Below are positions 24,692 to 36,600 of a DNA stretch of 64,000 nucleotides, piece by piece (the stretch's first letter is position 1; every line of letters starts with the position of its first letter). The position numbers and the translations under genes are program-made. Below the pieces are notes generated by a model. It saw nothing but the letters and a program-made list of their open reading frames with translations. It ran no database searches and was not told the origin of the DNA. The DNA comes from Pseudocercospora fijiensis CIRAD86 (taxonomy: Eukaryota > Ascomycota > Dothideomycetes > Mycosphaerellales > Mycosphaerellaceae): NCBI RefSeq assembly GCF_000340215.1, contig NW_006921557.1, positions 79,022 to 143,021 on the forward strand, given 5' to 3'.

Positions 24692-27299
24692 GTCTTAGAA
24701 CTCTGTATCTACCTAGGACTTCTTCTAGACCTATACTAAGGGAAATGTTAATAACCCTAGCATTAGGGCGCGCCTAGATCGCCTTAAGTACCTAATTTAA
24801 GAGTTACCTAAGCTATACGCTTCGCTATAGCTCCTCTACCGATACGTTATCCTCGCCGACGAGAAGATAATCTTTTAGGTTAACGAGCCGCTAAATTATA
24901 AGGCTATCGAGCTCCTTCTCGACCTATATATAATCGATTATGTCTCTATTTATACCGGGATAACCTAAGCCGAGCGTAGCTCTACCGAGGATAACTATAA
25001 CTATAATCCTAAGGTTAAGGTTATTATCCTCTCGTCTCGTACTAGATCCGAGGCGGCTAATCTATAGTATAGCGGACACGTCTAGCTCGTCTTAGATATC
25101 GTCGGCTTTACCTAGAAGGCTTAGTAGACAGGTCGCTCCTCTCGCGTTAGGTAGACTTACCCGGTTATCGTATACGACCTTAGCTTAGACGATATAATCG
25201 ACTATATACTATAGTACGATTACTATACTCGATTCTTTAACTAGCTTATAGCAACCGTTACCCCCGACCTAGACGTAGTTTAAGAGGAAGTATATCGTCT
25301 ATTAACTACTATAATCGTAGCCGACCCTACTACCTAGTAAGATAAAGATACGTTTACTATAGAGGCGGCTTATCGCGTAAAGTAGGGTATAGCGGATATC
25401 TATATACGAACTATATACGGCATTCGATCTAGTCGCCGCGACCCTATATAGAAGGAGTATCGTACGCTAGTAATAAAATACGTCCTCCCTATCGAGGTAA
25501 TCTAGCGCCTATCTTACGGTAGACTTAAGGCTAAGTAGACGGCTTATGCCCTCGATGCTATAATAGCCGTCCCGACTCCCGCTCCCGACTATCCTACGCG
25601 AGATCTAGATAATCGCGACGACTCCGATATTAAAGCTAAGCCCGAGATTACGCCTCTTAACTTTCGCGCCTAGTTATATATATACTATATAGATTAGATC
25701 GAGTTTATCTTCCTCGAGATAATATATCGATACCTTTACGATATATCTCGCTAGGCTATCGATACTAGCGACTATAATCTAGATATTATCCTATATTAGT
25801 ATAGTAAGTATCGTCGTTGTATCGCCGACTACTTTACTATCCGGCAAAATAGTTAGCGTTTCGGTATTTATATAGTTACTAATTCCCCTTATAGTATACC
25901 TCGAAGACGTTATAGCGCGAAACTACTAGCGCTACTCTACGCTATTTAGGTAGGTAGTAGCTAAGCTTAAGATCCTATTAAACGGCCGGACTAAATTCGA
26001 ATATCTTATATTCCTAGCCCCCGTCGAGCCTAAGATAGCCGATCCTAACGATCCTAATTCTATCCCGGTTGTTAGCCCTAATAATTAGTTCGGCGACCTT
26101 ATATACGACCCCGAGTAAGACGATACTATCCTACTCGGAGAAATCTAATAGCCGGTAACGATAATCGACGATAGCGAATCTAACTATAGCTTCGACGACG
26201 GCTAATCCGATTACGCTAACGACCCGACTAGTCCGGCTAATACGGATATTAATCGACCTAATAGTAAGGCTAATACTCCCTATCTATCGGACGGTAAGGT
26301 GCCCGCTTAGCCCCTACCTAAGGCTCGATCTAAGGGTAAGAGGAGACTCTATAGTAAAGGCCTAAAGTTTCCGCTATCTACTACTATCGTTACTAAGGAT
26401 AGCGACGATAGTAATAATAACGGTAATAACGACGAAGCTATTAACCGCTATATCGATAGAGCTCGATAGAAGTAAGCTTAATAGAAGCGACTATTATCCG
26501 CGCCTACCGGTACCGAGGACGTCGATAACGACGACGAGTTAGCTATAGACCGGCGCTCGAGTTCTAGACTGTCTTCCGCCCCTAACTATCTATAAGATCT
26601 AGGCTTGCCTCTAGGCGGTGTTGCTAGCCCTTAGACGGATATCTAGTCTCTAACTCGGCCTCGTAAGCGCAAGTTTAGCCTTAGCCGCAATTTATCGGGC
26701 GAGCGTTATAGCGCGAAGCGTACCCGATATATACTAAAGCGCCTATAATCGTACGCCTAGCTATCGGCTTCCTCTACTACCGCTAGCCGGCTATTAATAG
26801 AGGATAAGCGCGCTACCCTATACCTAAAGATTAACGAAGCCCTCGGTATACTCCGCTCGTATAAACTTAGTAACGCCGGTACGGCTATCGGTCTTATATT
26901 CGAAGCTAAGACTAGGAAGTCGACTAAAATCGAATAGCTAAACACCTATCTCCTCGGCGGTCTAGTTACTAGGCTATAGGATCGATAGGCTCCGCTTCGT
27001 AAGATACCGGATACGGAGGGCAAGATCGACGCTATATTAGTATTAATCTAGGCGCACTTAGATACGGTCTCCGCGACTATAGGCGAGGCCGATAGGTAAT
27101 AGTATTATAGTTAACGATTAGTATAGATACTCTTAAGCGGCATCGAGGATAGATATAGATTAACGAGGTTAGTCGATAGAGGGGATAGACGTACTACTAT
27201 ATACCTATTTCGAGTATCGGGAGGATGCGTATAAAATACGTACTAATTAATCCCGTACCAATTATTATCCTATATATTAAATCGCCTAGTAGGAGATAG

Positions 27300-28060
27300 T
27301 GCTTTAGGGTTCCTAGTCGGCGAAATAGTCTATAGGCAATATAATAACGTTAAGTAGGTCTTCGCCGTCGATATATCCTTATATAATTAAACGCTAGGTA
27401 TAGTAGGTAGTATTAAATGCGTACTACTAACGATATATATCGTAGGACGTTAATAACCATTTTCCCAGCTAGCAAAATAGTCTGCTCGTAGCTTAATAAT
27501 TTCTATAAATAGCACTAAAAGCGCCCTACTTACGATATAAAAGCCTCGATAGTTAATTTCCCGGCTAGTAGGATAGTCTACTCGTAGCTAGATAATTTGC
27601 ATAAATAGCACTAACTGCGCCCTACCGCCGATCCGAGCCTTAATAGCTGACTTCCTAGCTAGCGAAATAGTCTACTCGTAGCTTAATGATTTCTACGGAT
27701 AGCACCGAAACGCCCTACTTACGATATAGGAGCATCGATAATTAACTTCCCGGCTAGTAGAATAGTCTGCTCGTAGCTTAATAGATTCTATAAGCAGCAC
27801 TACAAGTGCCCTAGGGTTTCCCGGTCGGCGCGATAATATACGGGCAGCGTAAGGACACTAGCCGGGGCTTAGTCGTCGGTACGTCCTCGGTAATAAAATA
27901 ATAGTTGTCTTAACTAGCGTTAAAGATGCCCTACTAGCGACATACATCGTAATGACGTTGAATACCATTTTCCCGACTAGCAAAATAGTCTACTTATAGC
28001 TTAATAGTTTCTAGACAACCCTAATAGCGCCCTATTTGCGCTAGACTAGCCCTAGTAATT
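27300..28060. repeat. Minisatellite with ~95-bp unit carrying a palindrome half
   Basis: Units begin near 27,460, 27,557, 27,651 and 27,746, about 95 bp apart, with another at 27,967. More diverged relatives lie at 27,307 and 27,826. Each has a TTTCCCGGCTAG core followed by AATAGTCTGCTCGTAGC, then CTTAATAATTTCTA, TAGCAC and GCCCTACTTACGATATA. The 27,967 unit also repeats the 5' flank of the 27,460 unit (CGTAGGACGTTAATAACCAT). The unit core matches the palindrome of the nearby introns. No gene is seen here. Confidence 0.8.
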
Positions 28061-28506
28061 GATTTTATAGCTCTTACTCTGCCTCTAACTTTAAAAGCTC
28101 CGGCGTAGATTTATGTTTTCGTATGTATCTTACTATCGCTATATTGTACGCAATTAATAGCTACGTCTCGTCTCGTATATATAAACTAGCTAGATTATAG
28201 ATAATTTATAAATTTTACTTTAAGTAGGGTATTGTAATATAAAATTGTAGATAGTATATAGCGTCTTAGCAGATACTAACCGACTAAACTATAAAGCTAT
28301 CCTAATATAGAGTACTAATAGATTGTAGTATTAATGTTAGAGGGTTATCGACGAGATTCGAGTAATATATCGTAGGCGATAGCGGTTTATATACAAGCTA
28401 GAAAAAAAACATAGTTACTAATTAATAGTACTAGATCTAAATACGTATAGGCGCGAGAGCGATTACTCGAGATATATATATTAAAACAAAAGGAGTTAAT
28501 ATCGCG
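28060..28506. other. AT-rich stretch, nothing recognised
   Basis: No coding motif, repeat unit or palindrome was noticed. It is a plausible promoter region for the following plus-strand gene, but no clear TATA/pyrimidine arrangement like the shared module is present. Confidence 0.4.
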
Positions 28507-29389
28507 CTCGATGTCTTAGCTATATAGCGACATTCTTTATACTTACTATAACTACGATACTGCTATCACTCTTACCGGAGCTCCTCGATATAGTTTTTTA
28601 GTAGGTAGTAAGCGAAACACTATCCGAGCGACGAGTAATACGTTGCGACGCGAACGACTCCTATAATCGACGCCCGCTATTTTCTACGTATCGATACTAG
28701 CGCCGATCGTACTTAGGCGTCTATAGGGCGTTATACACCGCTGCTCTATACGCGTAGCCGAGGGATCTTGTCGTCCTTATAGTATAGTATAAAGATCCGA
28801 TCTTTATACCGGTCGTCTTCGTATCTATAATTATAGACGATACCTACGTAATCGAATAATAGTAATTCGCTCGACTAGACTCTATCCTAGCGGATATATA
28901 TATATAGGTAGATAGAGAAAATAAAAGAGATAATAGTAGTAGTAACGTATACTATATAGAGTCTAATACTATCCGAGTCCTATTGCCGCTAGCTAGCTAT
29001 ACGGTATATATAAGGCGCCTAGCCGCGCTATAGGTAGTAAAGGGGCCGTTCGATAATAGCTAGGAAGAGCTAGCGATATAGGGTTATATTCTAGACTGCG
29101 TTACATTGCCGACGTATAACGTATAAGTTAGATACCGTACTAAAGTTAAGGCCGAATAGTAACGGATAATCGACGAGATATTGTGCGAACTACGTTATTA
29201 CGTCAATCGTTTTCGCCTATTCGGGGCGCTCCGCGACTTAGATAATTCGATACTAAGGCCGATCCGCGTAGGTAGTACGTTAGTAGATAACCTAGTTAAG
29301 TAGTTAGTACGAAGCCTCGCCCTCCTTCGTAATTAGGCTAAAACTATCGACTCTCTATAGCTAAAGGATAGCGGAGTAGCGTTAAATAT
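28507..29389 (+). pseudogene. Unknown gene, 5' part, split by the LTR retrotransposon
   Basis: Not recognised. A frame running through about 28,960-29,389 reads LPTYNVQVRYRTKVKAEQQR, ILCELRYYVNRFRLFGALRD and SLALLRNQAKTIDSLQLKD, helical and charged in character, up to codon AAT at 29,385-29,387 followed by AT. The same frame resumes after the retrotransposon at 41,687 (next entry), joining as AT+G with no shift. The ATG at 28,507 is in a different frame from the 3' part, so either the start is elsewhere, or there is an intron or frameshift near 28.75-28.95 kb. It is not related to the helicases as far as can be seen. Confidence 0.5.
29385..29389. repeat. Target-site duplication, left
   Basis: ATAT (29,386-29,389) matches ATAT at 41,683-41,686 on the right side of the element. 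A five-base AATAT is possible if the LTR is one base shorter at its 3' end. Confidence 0.75.
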
Positions 29390-29668
29390 TATTAGCTAGT
29401 AACCGGCCCTACACCTATAGGCTAGTTTTAAGCCTATATAAGAGGCCTCCTTCTATAGAGTAGACAGATTATCAACCTCGTATAGTATATTGTTTATATC
29501 ACACTTCTATAATGCCTATGTTGTAGGGCTCTAGTTATTAGCCTAAGCGACAGTCTCGTTATCCTATCTTACTAAACATAGCTGCCTATATTGCTATAGG
29601 TTATATTACCCTCGGTAGCCTATACTATTGCTACGAGTAGTAGTAGTAGTGTTAGTTTCCGTCCTTTA
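29390..29668 (+). repeat. 5' LTR of the Gypsy element
   Basis: 279 bp. It starts TATTAG and ends CTTTA, consistent with RIP-mutated TG...CA ends. It matches the 3' LTR at a constant offset of 12,014 with 11 differences, all CpA/TpG versus TpA. A TATATAAG box lies near 29,438. Confidence 0.92.
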
Positions 29669-30440
29669 TTAGAGCCGAAGGTAGGGCTATCTCTTTATAT
29701 CTAACAGGTTCGGGTATATTAAAGGTAGTCTCTAGGCACGAATAGCTATAACCGAAGCGAGGGCACGATAAGAGCCTACGATACGGACGATACCGAAGTA
29801 TCTTAAGGGGCCGTTACGACAAGCAGAGAGACCTCTTAACGAGGGCATCGCTTTAACCCCGAAAAGCTGCAAACCCTTAGGACTGTTATAGCTTAGGGCC
29901 TAGTCTATAACTATAGCTAGCTTCTAAGGACTCGGCTCCGGGTCGAAGACCTATTTAGCACCGCTTGCTCGAGATGAGCTACCGCCCGCCTAAGGAGGAG
30001 ATAGACTAATTACCTATCGGCCTTGCTTAGTTTGCTAAGACTATCTATACGATAGCAATTTCTAGATTATAGGTCGGATGCCTAGACAGTTCCCCTATCG
30101 ACCGGATAGATTGCTTCGGGATTCGCTACCTCGTTCGGATAGTGCTTAGCCTTCTACTAGAAAAAGAAGGTCCCCGCCCCCCCCGCCTAGCTAAAGGAGA
30201 TAACAATAGTTAGTAAAGTGGCTAGTTTCTAGGATCTAGGTATGAATAGAGATTGCAGTTCCTTCCTCCGAGCGGCTTTTGTCTAAATTTACTAAATTGA
30301 AGCTCCTAGGGGTGTCTAGGCGACCCCTAGGAGGCTAAATTCTAATACTACCCTAGGGGTAATATTAGAAGAAAACAGCCTAGCACACTATTCTCTCGTA
30401 TAGCAATATCGAAATAAACCAAACCTACAATATATACTAA
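29669..30440 (+). other. Gypsy leader with possible primer-binding site and a hairpin
   Basis: Non-coding leader between LTR and Gag. TTAGAGCCGAAGGTAGGG directly after the LTR could be a RIP-altered tRNA primer-binding site (TGG to TAG), tentative. A perfect 11-bp inverted repeat (CTCCTAGGGGT at 30,303-30,313 with its complement at 30,323-30,333, 9-base loop) is followed at once by the first modular palindrome at 30,341-30,369. Confidence 0.6.
30341..30369. repeat. Modular palindrome 1, upstream of Gag
   Basis: TCTAATACTACCC, a TA centre, then GGGGTAATATTAGA: an imperfect 29-bp palindrome. It is the first of five related copies in the element. Confidence 0.85.
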
Positions 30441-33400
30441 AAACACTTTCCTATAGTATTTTATTTTAACCACTTTACGACAATCGAATAAGCTCTAGCT
30501 CTAGCGAAAACGAGCATTACGAATTAGCGGAATCTTCGGAATCTAATAACCTACCGGACCCTATTAACGAAGAAATTAGGCGACGACTAGTTGTTATAAG
30601 CGCCGTCGAACTAGGGGCTATCGAGCCTTCTACGCCCGAGGCCCTCTATAATGTTGTTATAAAGATAATTTAAGGGTAAACTGACCTTCTCCGTTAGAAC
30701 AGGCGTCGCCCGCTAGAGCTAGGAAGTAGTAGGAACCCTTTGTTCGAAGGGTAGAACGCTACGGCGTACGTAGAACGCTTTAAGGACAACTTAGCCGAGT
30801 ACGGACTCGAAGAGGAGTCGGACTAGTACAAGGTCCGGTCCCTTACGAGGACTACTATTACTAAGCTTTACCGAACCCTTAGAACCCTAGTTAGCTACCT
30901 AGAAAAGGACGACAAGTCTAATGCCGACTAGGAGGTCTTTAAGCAGGCCTTTATAAGGGAGTATCGGGATCGCGACAGCCGTCGTATTAAAGGCAGTCGT
31001 ACGTAGCTTAAGAACCTCTATATAGAGAGGCGTACCGAAGATAACGACCTGAAGGAGTACGTCCGCGAATTTGTTAAGTTAGCGGACGGCATCGACTAGT
31101 AGGACCTCGAGAATTCTTAGAGAACGAGGCTGCTCCTTAAAGGGTTGCCGTAGTCTACGGCTAAGCGTGTCTTCCGCCGCTGCAAGCTTAGCGAAGCTAA
31201 TCCTAAGACCTTTAGGAAGTATAAAGAGGTCCTAGAGGCTATTAAGGACGATATTAATAGCTCCGCCGATGTAAAGAAGTTCATTTACGGCGAGGACCGG
31301 AATAACCTAGCCTAGGTAAGGAACGATACCTCGGGAACTAGAGGGCCTAAGTTTCTTCCTAAATCGCAAAGTAGTCCTAGTACCGTAACTCCTACCGTTA
31401 CTAAGCATTCTTAGGACGTTGCGGACTTGGCTAAATCCCTAGCCTAGCTCAACCTTAATGCGAAAGCACTATAGCGAGTTAGGGAGGTTATTAATACTAG
31501 TATACTAAAGGATGTACTACCGGTCTACTAGATTTCCGATCCTAACTACCCTAAGGCCCCTTTAGTTAACGTCTACGCTATACGAAAGATCTATTCGGAC
31601 TTAGATAGTAAGTGCTAGATGTGCGGCGGTTTCAAACATGTTCAATTAGACTGCCCTATCTAGAAGGAGCTTCTTAAGAGGAAGCTCGTTATATAAGTAA
31701 ATAGTCGGTTCTACTATACTAATACCGGCGACAAGATTGACTTCGAGTAGGATCGTAGAGCCCCGAAGCTGCCTTAACTTAGGAGTCTTCTAGAGAAGAA
31801 GTATAGTAGCAAAATCGAGTTTAAGGACACTAGGAACAGTACCCTCGCCGCTATTGCTAAACGAGAGACTTAGAAGGTTAGGGCAAAACAGGTTAAGGAG
31901 CGAAGCAGTAACGGTACTACTAAGCCTATTAAAGTTAACTTTGTGTCTTAGGACCCGGACGCAGTTACTAATGTTTACGCGGTTACTAAGAATAGTATAG
32001 ATGTCTACGCTACTACAAGGTCCTAAACTCAGTCGTCCTAAACCTAGTCCTAAGGCAAGGGTAAGAGCCCGTAGAACCCTACCCGCCCTAGTACGGCAGC
32101 CCCTACTAGGATACTTAAGAAGTAGGTAGCTAACAAGGCTAAGAAACAGCGAGAATTAGTCGCTAAGACTAAGACACTCTAGACAGCTAAAGACCGTGCA
32201 ACCCGAGCTAGTATAGCTACTCCGGAGGTCCTAGAGACTCCCGATATCGATATAGAGGATGTTGCTACCGACATTAGTAGTACCCTAGGCCTAGCTAACC
32301 CGCCGGCCTATAAGCGAAAGTTAGCCGACCTAAAGAGCTTTCGCTTTAATAGGTATATAAAGAAGTATAGTGCCGGGCCTACTAACTCTTACGATACAAA
32401 GGCAAATGCTCTCTTCTAGGCTTTATAGTTCCTAGACCTTAAGTCTAACGTGTCTATAGGGGAGCTTCTAGTATACGGTTTGCCTACTAACCTGTTCTAG
32501 AGCCGGATTCCTAACGATGCTACCTTTATAAAAGACCTTGTAGCCCTCCGACGCAAATAGGGGCGAGAGGACTATATCGACGTCTCTTCCCTATAGTTCC
32601 TTCCTAAATTTTCAGGGGCCTAGGAGTTAGCAGAAGGCGAATTAGTAACCTACGAGAGCTAGGAGACTATCGATAATGCTAACGAAGAGGGGATTAAGGA
32701 GATAGGCCGAGGGGATAATAATAATGCCGACTCTGCTTCGGTTTTAGTTTCTATTAAGGCTGTCCGATTTACTAGCTAACAAATCGGTCGAGTAGGACCT
32801 CCTCGACCTAAGGAACTTTACTCTATCCCTAATAATATAGACCTTTCCGTAGTTACCCGTTCCTTTGCCGTCGTTCCCGCTATCTATATTTAAGTTACTA
32901 TCGGAAGCTATAGTTAGCAGTTGCTAGTAATGCTTAATAATAGCTTAGAGTTACTTATTATAAGTAAGCGCTAGGCTAAACAGCTCCGACTGCTAATAAA
33001 TAGAGATATTTCCCTTAGTATATAGGGAGTGAATAGGGAGGTTGCGCTAGTAGGTGCCTACTATAATATTATAGTAGACGCTTTCGGTATATGCTTTTCC
33101 TTTACCTTCTAGATTGCCGCCGACCCGAATACGCTAATTATTCTAGGTCGTCTATAGTCTCGTATAACCCGGGGTATCTAGCGCAACTGCGACGATAGCT
33201 CCTAGGAAGGAACTATCGCTAACTAGAAGGGCAACCGAGTCGTGTTTACTAGTTATGTCGGAAATACTAGCTATAAGTCCTACGAGGATATCCTTGCTAC
33301 TTCTAAGCGCTCTTCGGGAAACGCTATAGCGCGGTTATAAGACCGGCAATCTGCGCTATAAGTCAATATAGCTTAAATAGGTTATATCTAGAGGTGCGCC

Positions 33401-33450
33401 GCTCCGTACGATAAGGCTAGTTTCTAGGCTCTATACTAAGGAGACGAATG
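30440..33450 (+). pseudogene. Gag-protease ORF of the Gypsy element, RIP-broken
   Basis: Structural Gag and aspartic protease, one frame (frame 2). Gag shows the capsid-type segment FEGQNATAYVERFKDNLAEY near 30,743. A CCHC zinc knuckle follows at 31,613-31,655 (C-x2-C-x4-H-x4-C within KCxMCGGFKHVQLDC), which binds RNA during packaging, and then a basic linker. The protease region runs near 32,894-33,160. The expected catalytic Asp site reads MLNNSLELLIIS, with the Asp as Asn (GAC/GAT to AAT by RIP), and the ILGRP-type flap partner reads LIILGRL. Unlike many fungal Gypsy elements, the protease is not in frame with RT; a palindrome separates them. The start was not fixed. Confidence 0.85.
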
Positions 33451-33585
33451 CTCGAAGCAATAGCGAGCATAATAGTGTAACGACTACCTAGTACACGAAT
33501 CTCGGTAATAATGCTGTCGTAGGCATCGCCGCCGGAAGCGGATCTACCCGAGCCCGAATCCGAACTAACTAATTAGAGCGCCGAG

Positions 33586-33612
33586 CTAATGCTACCCCGG
33601 GGGTATTATTAG
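33586..33612. repeat. Modular palindrome 2, between Gag-protease and RT
   Basis: CTAATGCTACCCCGG then GGGTATTATTAG. It lies exactly in the gap between the frame-2 and frame-1 reading regions. Confidence 0.85.
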
Positions 33613-33639
33613 GAATCTAACGTTTTCGCCGGAATTATA

Positions 33640-36600
33640 AATTAGGATCACTAGCTACATACCTACCGACTTAAGGAGACTTCTAATAAAGTTTACGCGC
33701 TATTCTATTACGCTAATCTCCGGGCCTAACGTTAAAGAGAGAGGGCTCGGGTATTACGAGCGGTTAGTGTATATACCCTATATAAGAGGGTAGCTAATAA
33801 GATTAAGCCTATAAAAGGTAGCGTATATATAACCGATAGGTCTAATCCTAGCGGAAATCCTAACTAGCGATAAAAGTGCCTTAACCGCGAAGCGATATTA
33901 ACACCTAGGGATAGTCTATACGACTAGAGGTATATTACTAAAAAGTTCTCCGCTATTCCTAGGGGATCGAGGCTAACGCCGGAGAGACTAGCGAATATTA
34001 AACCTAGCATCGAGCTTTCGGATCTTAAACTAGATTTGCTATACGAGCTTCTATACAACCGCGAAGCCGTATTAGTATATAACTTTACGTATCTAGGTAG
34101 GATTAACCCGGAGGTTGCCCCTCTATAGAGGATCCGAACGATCGAGTATAAGCCTTAGGCTTACCTAGGGTTTAAGCTAAACCTAAGCCTAAGAGGTATA
34201 GTTAAGGATATAATACGGCAGCGTATAAAGGCTAGCACCTTAGAGCCTTCCTATGCCTCGTATCGCAATCTATACTTCCTAGTTTAGAAGAAGATAACCC
34301 CTAGGGAGCTAAAGAAGTATCGGCTAATTAACGCTATATAGAAGTTCAATATAGTTACGATTAGAGATGCTAATCTTCCTCCGGAGACTAATAGGTTCTT
34401 AGAAGCCTTTGCTAACTGTGTAGTAGCCTCGCTAGTTAATGTGTTCTCGGGCTACGACTAGATACCTCTCTACCCTAATAGCCGGGACCTTACTAGTTTC
34501 GAGACACCTCTTAGGCTATACAGATAAACTACCCTTCCCTAAGGGGCAACTAACTCCGTAGCCTAGTTTATTCGCATTATAAACTAAGTCCTCGCGGCCT
34601 ATATCTCCTATATAGCGATACCTTTCCTCGACGATATCGGTATTAAGGGCCCTAAAACTAGGTACGATAATAAAGAAGTAGAGCCTAGCATCCGTAGGTT
34701 CTTTCTCGAACACATTTAGAACCTCGATAGTGTCCTCTACGACCTAGAGCGAGCTAACCTAACGATATATAGGGAGAAGCTTTAGCTCCTATGTAAACGA
34801 ATAAACATTGTCGGGTTTGTAACTAATAAGAACGGCCGCTATCCTAATAATATACGGGTCCTAAAGATTGTTTCCTAGCTAGACCCTACCTATTAGAAAG
34901 ATGTCCGGATCTAGCTTAGAGTAGTCTCCTACTTCCGTATCTAGGTCGAAAACTTTACGTTAGTATACAAGCCTCTATACGCCTTACTTAAAAAGGATAT
35001 AGAGTTTGTATAGACCTCCGTTTACTAAGCCGCTAAGGACAAGGTTACTAAGGCGCTTGTTAGCGCGCCTACGCTTACCTCTATTAACTACTCGGAAGGC
35101 GTAGGTCTGCTAATTGTTACTATCGACTCGAGCGGGGAAGGCTACGGCGAGATACTAATATAGTGTAATCGTAAGGAGCCCTCCTTACGTTACCCTATCC
35201 GGTACGAGTCCGGTTTATAGAAACCTATCGAAGCCCGATACGATACTAGCAAGCGAGAGTGCCTTAGTGTCTATAAGGCTCTTAAGAAGTTCCGACCTTA
35301 GCTCTTTAGAGTGTTCTTTCGCCTAGAAGTCGACGCTTAGACGCTAGTCTATTAACTTAACCGTATAGCCTCCGACCTACCTAACTCTACGATAGCTCGG
35401 TAGGTTGCCTAGATCTATTTGTTTAATTTCGACGTTTTCTATATTCCTAGCAAGAAGTATACTAGGCCGGATAGCCTTTCTAGGAGGCCTGCTATAGAAG
35501 AGGACATCGCCGAGATAATAGAAGAAGAGGATGTCGACGCGGTTATTAACCGTACCTTCTTTACTACCTTCTATATTAATACTATACCGGTAATTACTAG
35601 GCCTACTGCCGACGACTAACCTAGTAACTAGCCTAACGAAGACCCTACTACTAACGACGAGGGCTAGGACGATGCTAAGGCGGGCGAACTAGGTAGGGAT
35701 AATATCCTTAATAGGGTCTACTCCGACGACTCCTATAATATCGCCTACTTCCTTACCTATACGAAGAGAGCTCCCGGTCTATTAAAGAGTTAATACCGTC
35801 GTATTATTCGCTATTCTCGGAGGTTCCTTATTAAGGATCGTATCCTTTAGCGATAGGCTATAGTTAATACACCGCTCTAGCGTATTATTAACGATCTAGT
35901 AGCCCGACAAGAAATCCTTCGTTCCGTTTACGATAAGCTCGGCTATCGGGCGGCGGAGGGCACCTTCGATGTCCTTCGTCGACGCTACTAGTAGGACGGC
36001 GTATAGGCTAATGTCTCCCGCTACTATAAGAGCTATCCTAAGTGCAACTTTAGGAATAGCTACCGGCGTCTAGGAGAGCTACGTATCCCTACTACCTAGT
36101 TAGTTAGGGAGCGGTAGTATAGCGATAGGGTCTATCTTAGCCGCAATAATAGCCTATATATTATTCGAGAGGGTCTTTCTTAATAGCCGGAGGCCTATTA
36201 TTTCTACAAGGGTTGCGGTGCTATTAATGCCCGTAATATAGCTACCTTCCTATTTAAGGATCTGTTTTGCCGCTAGGGAATACCTTACGAGATTATCTTA
36301 GACAACGCTACGAACAATATAGCTAAGGAGGTTTAAGCGCTACTTGTTTCGTATAGGGCTAAGAACGTTCGTATCTCCCCGTACTATCCCTAGTCGAATG
36401 CTATTGTTAAGCGCGGCTATCGGTCGTTAATTAATGCCCTGTCTAAGATAACTAATAGTAGCGATAGATTAGTTCCTATTTCTACCCGCGTCCTAGCCCT
36501 TCTCTAGGCAGACCGAACTACTATTGTCGACACGACTAGACTTACACTAGCGGAACTTATAATTAGGAGGGACGCCGTTCTTCCTATTAAATTGTCCTAC

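Larger units (their letters stand above)
20720..27115 (+). pseudogene. SNF2-family helicase/ATPase 2, RIP-broken
   Basis: Second SNF2-type DNA-dependent ATPase remnant, paralogous to the gene at 14.7-19.1 kb. The N-terminal part is basic, with an NLS-like PKKRKK near 20,790 and Lys/Pro-rich repeats near 20,930. LLDGEIDPISKY lies near 22,545, and motif I reads ADNVGTSKT at 22,676-22,702 (family ADDMGLGKT; several RIP changes). The C-terminal lobe includes SSRTRSEAANLQYS near 25,040 and RSSRVRQT near 25,133, where the family has RxxRxGQ. The tail (about 25,900-27,100) is acidic and Ser-rich, with RPRKRKFSLSR, another NLS-like patch. Introns at 21,261-21,424 and 22,770-22,906 have consensus splice sites; others probably lie near 24,690 and 25,850. 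It is longer than gene 1, mainly by this tail. The exact start and end are uncertain. Confidence 0.78.

Noticed and set aside
34516..34713. 65-codon minus-strand frame
   Set aside because: Antisense to the RT domain, whose plus-strand motifs are clear.
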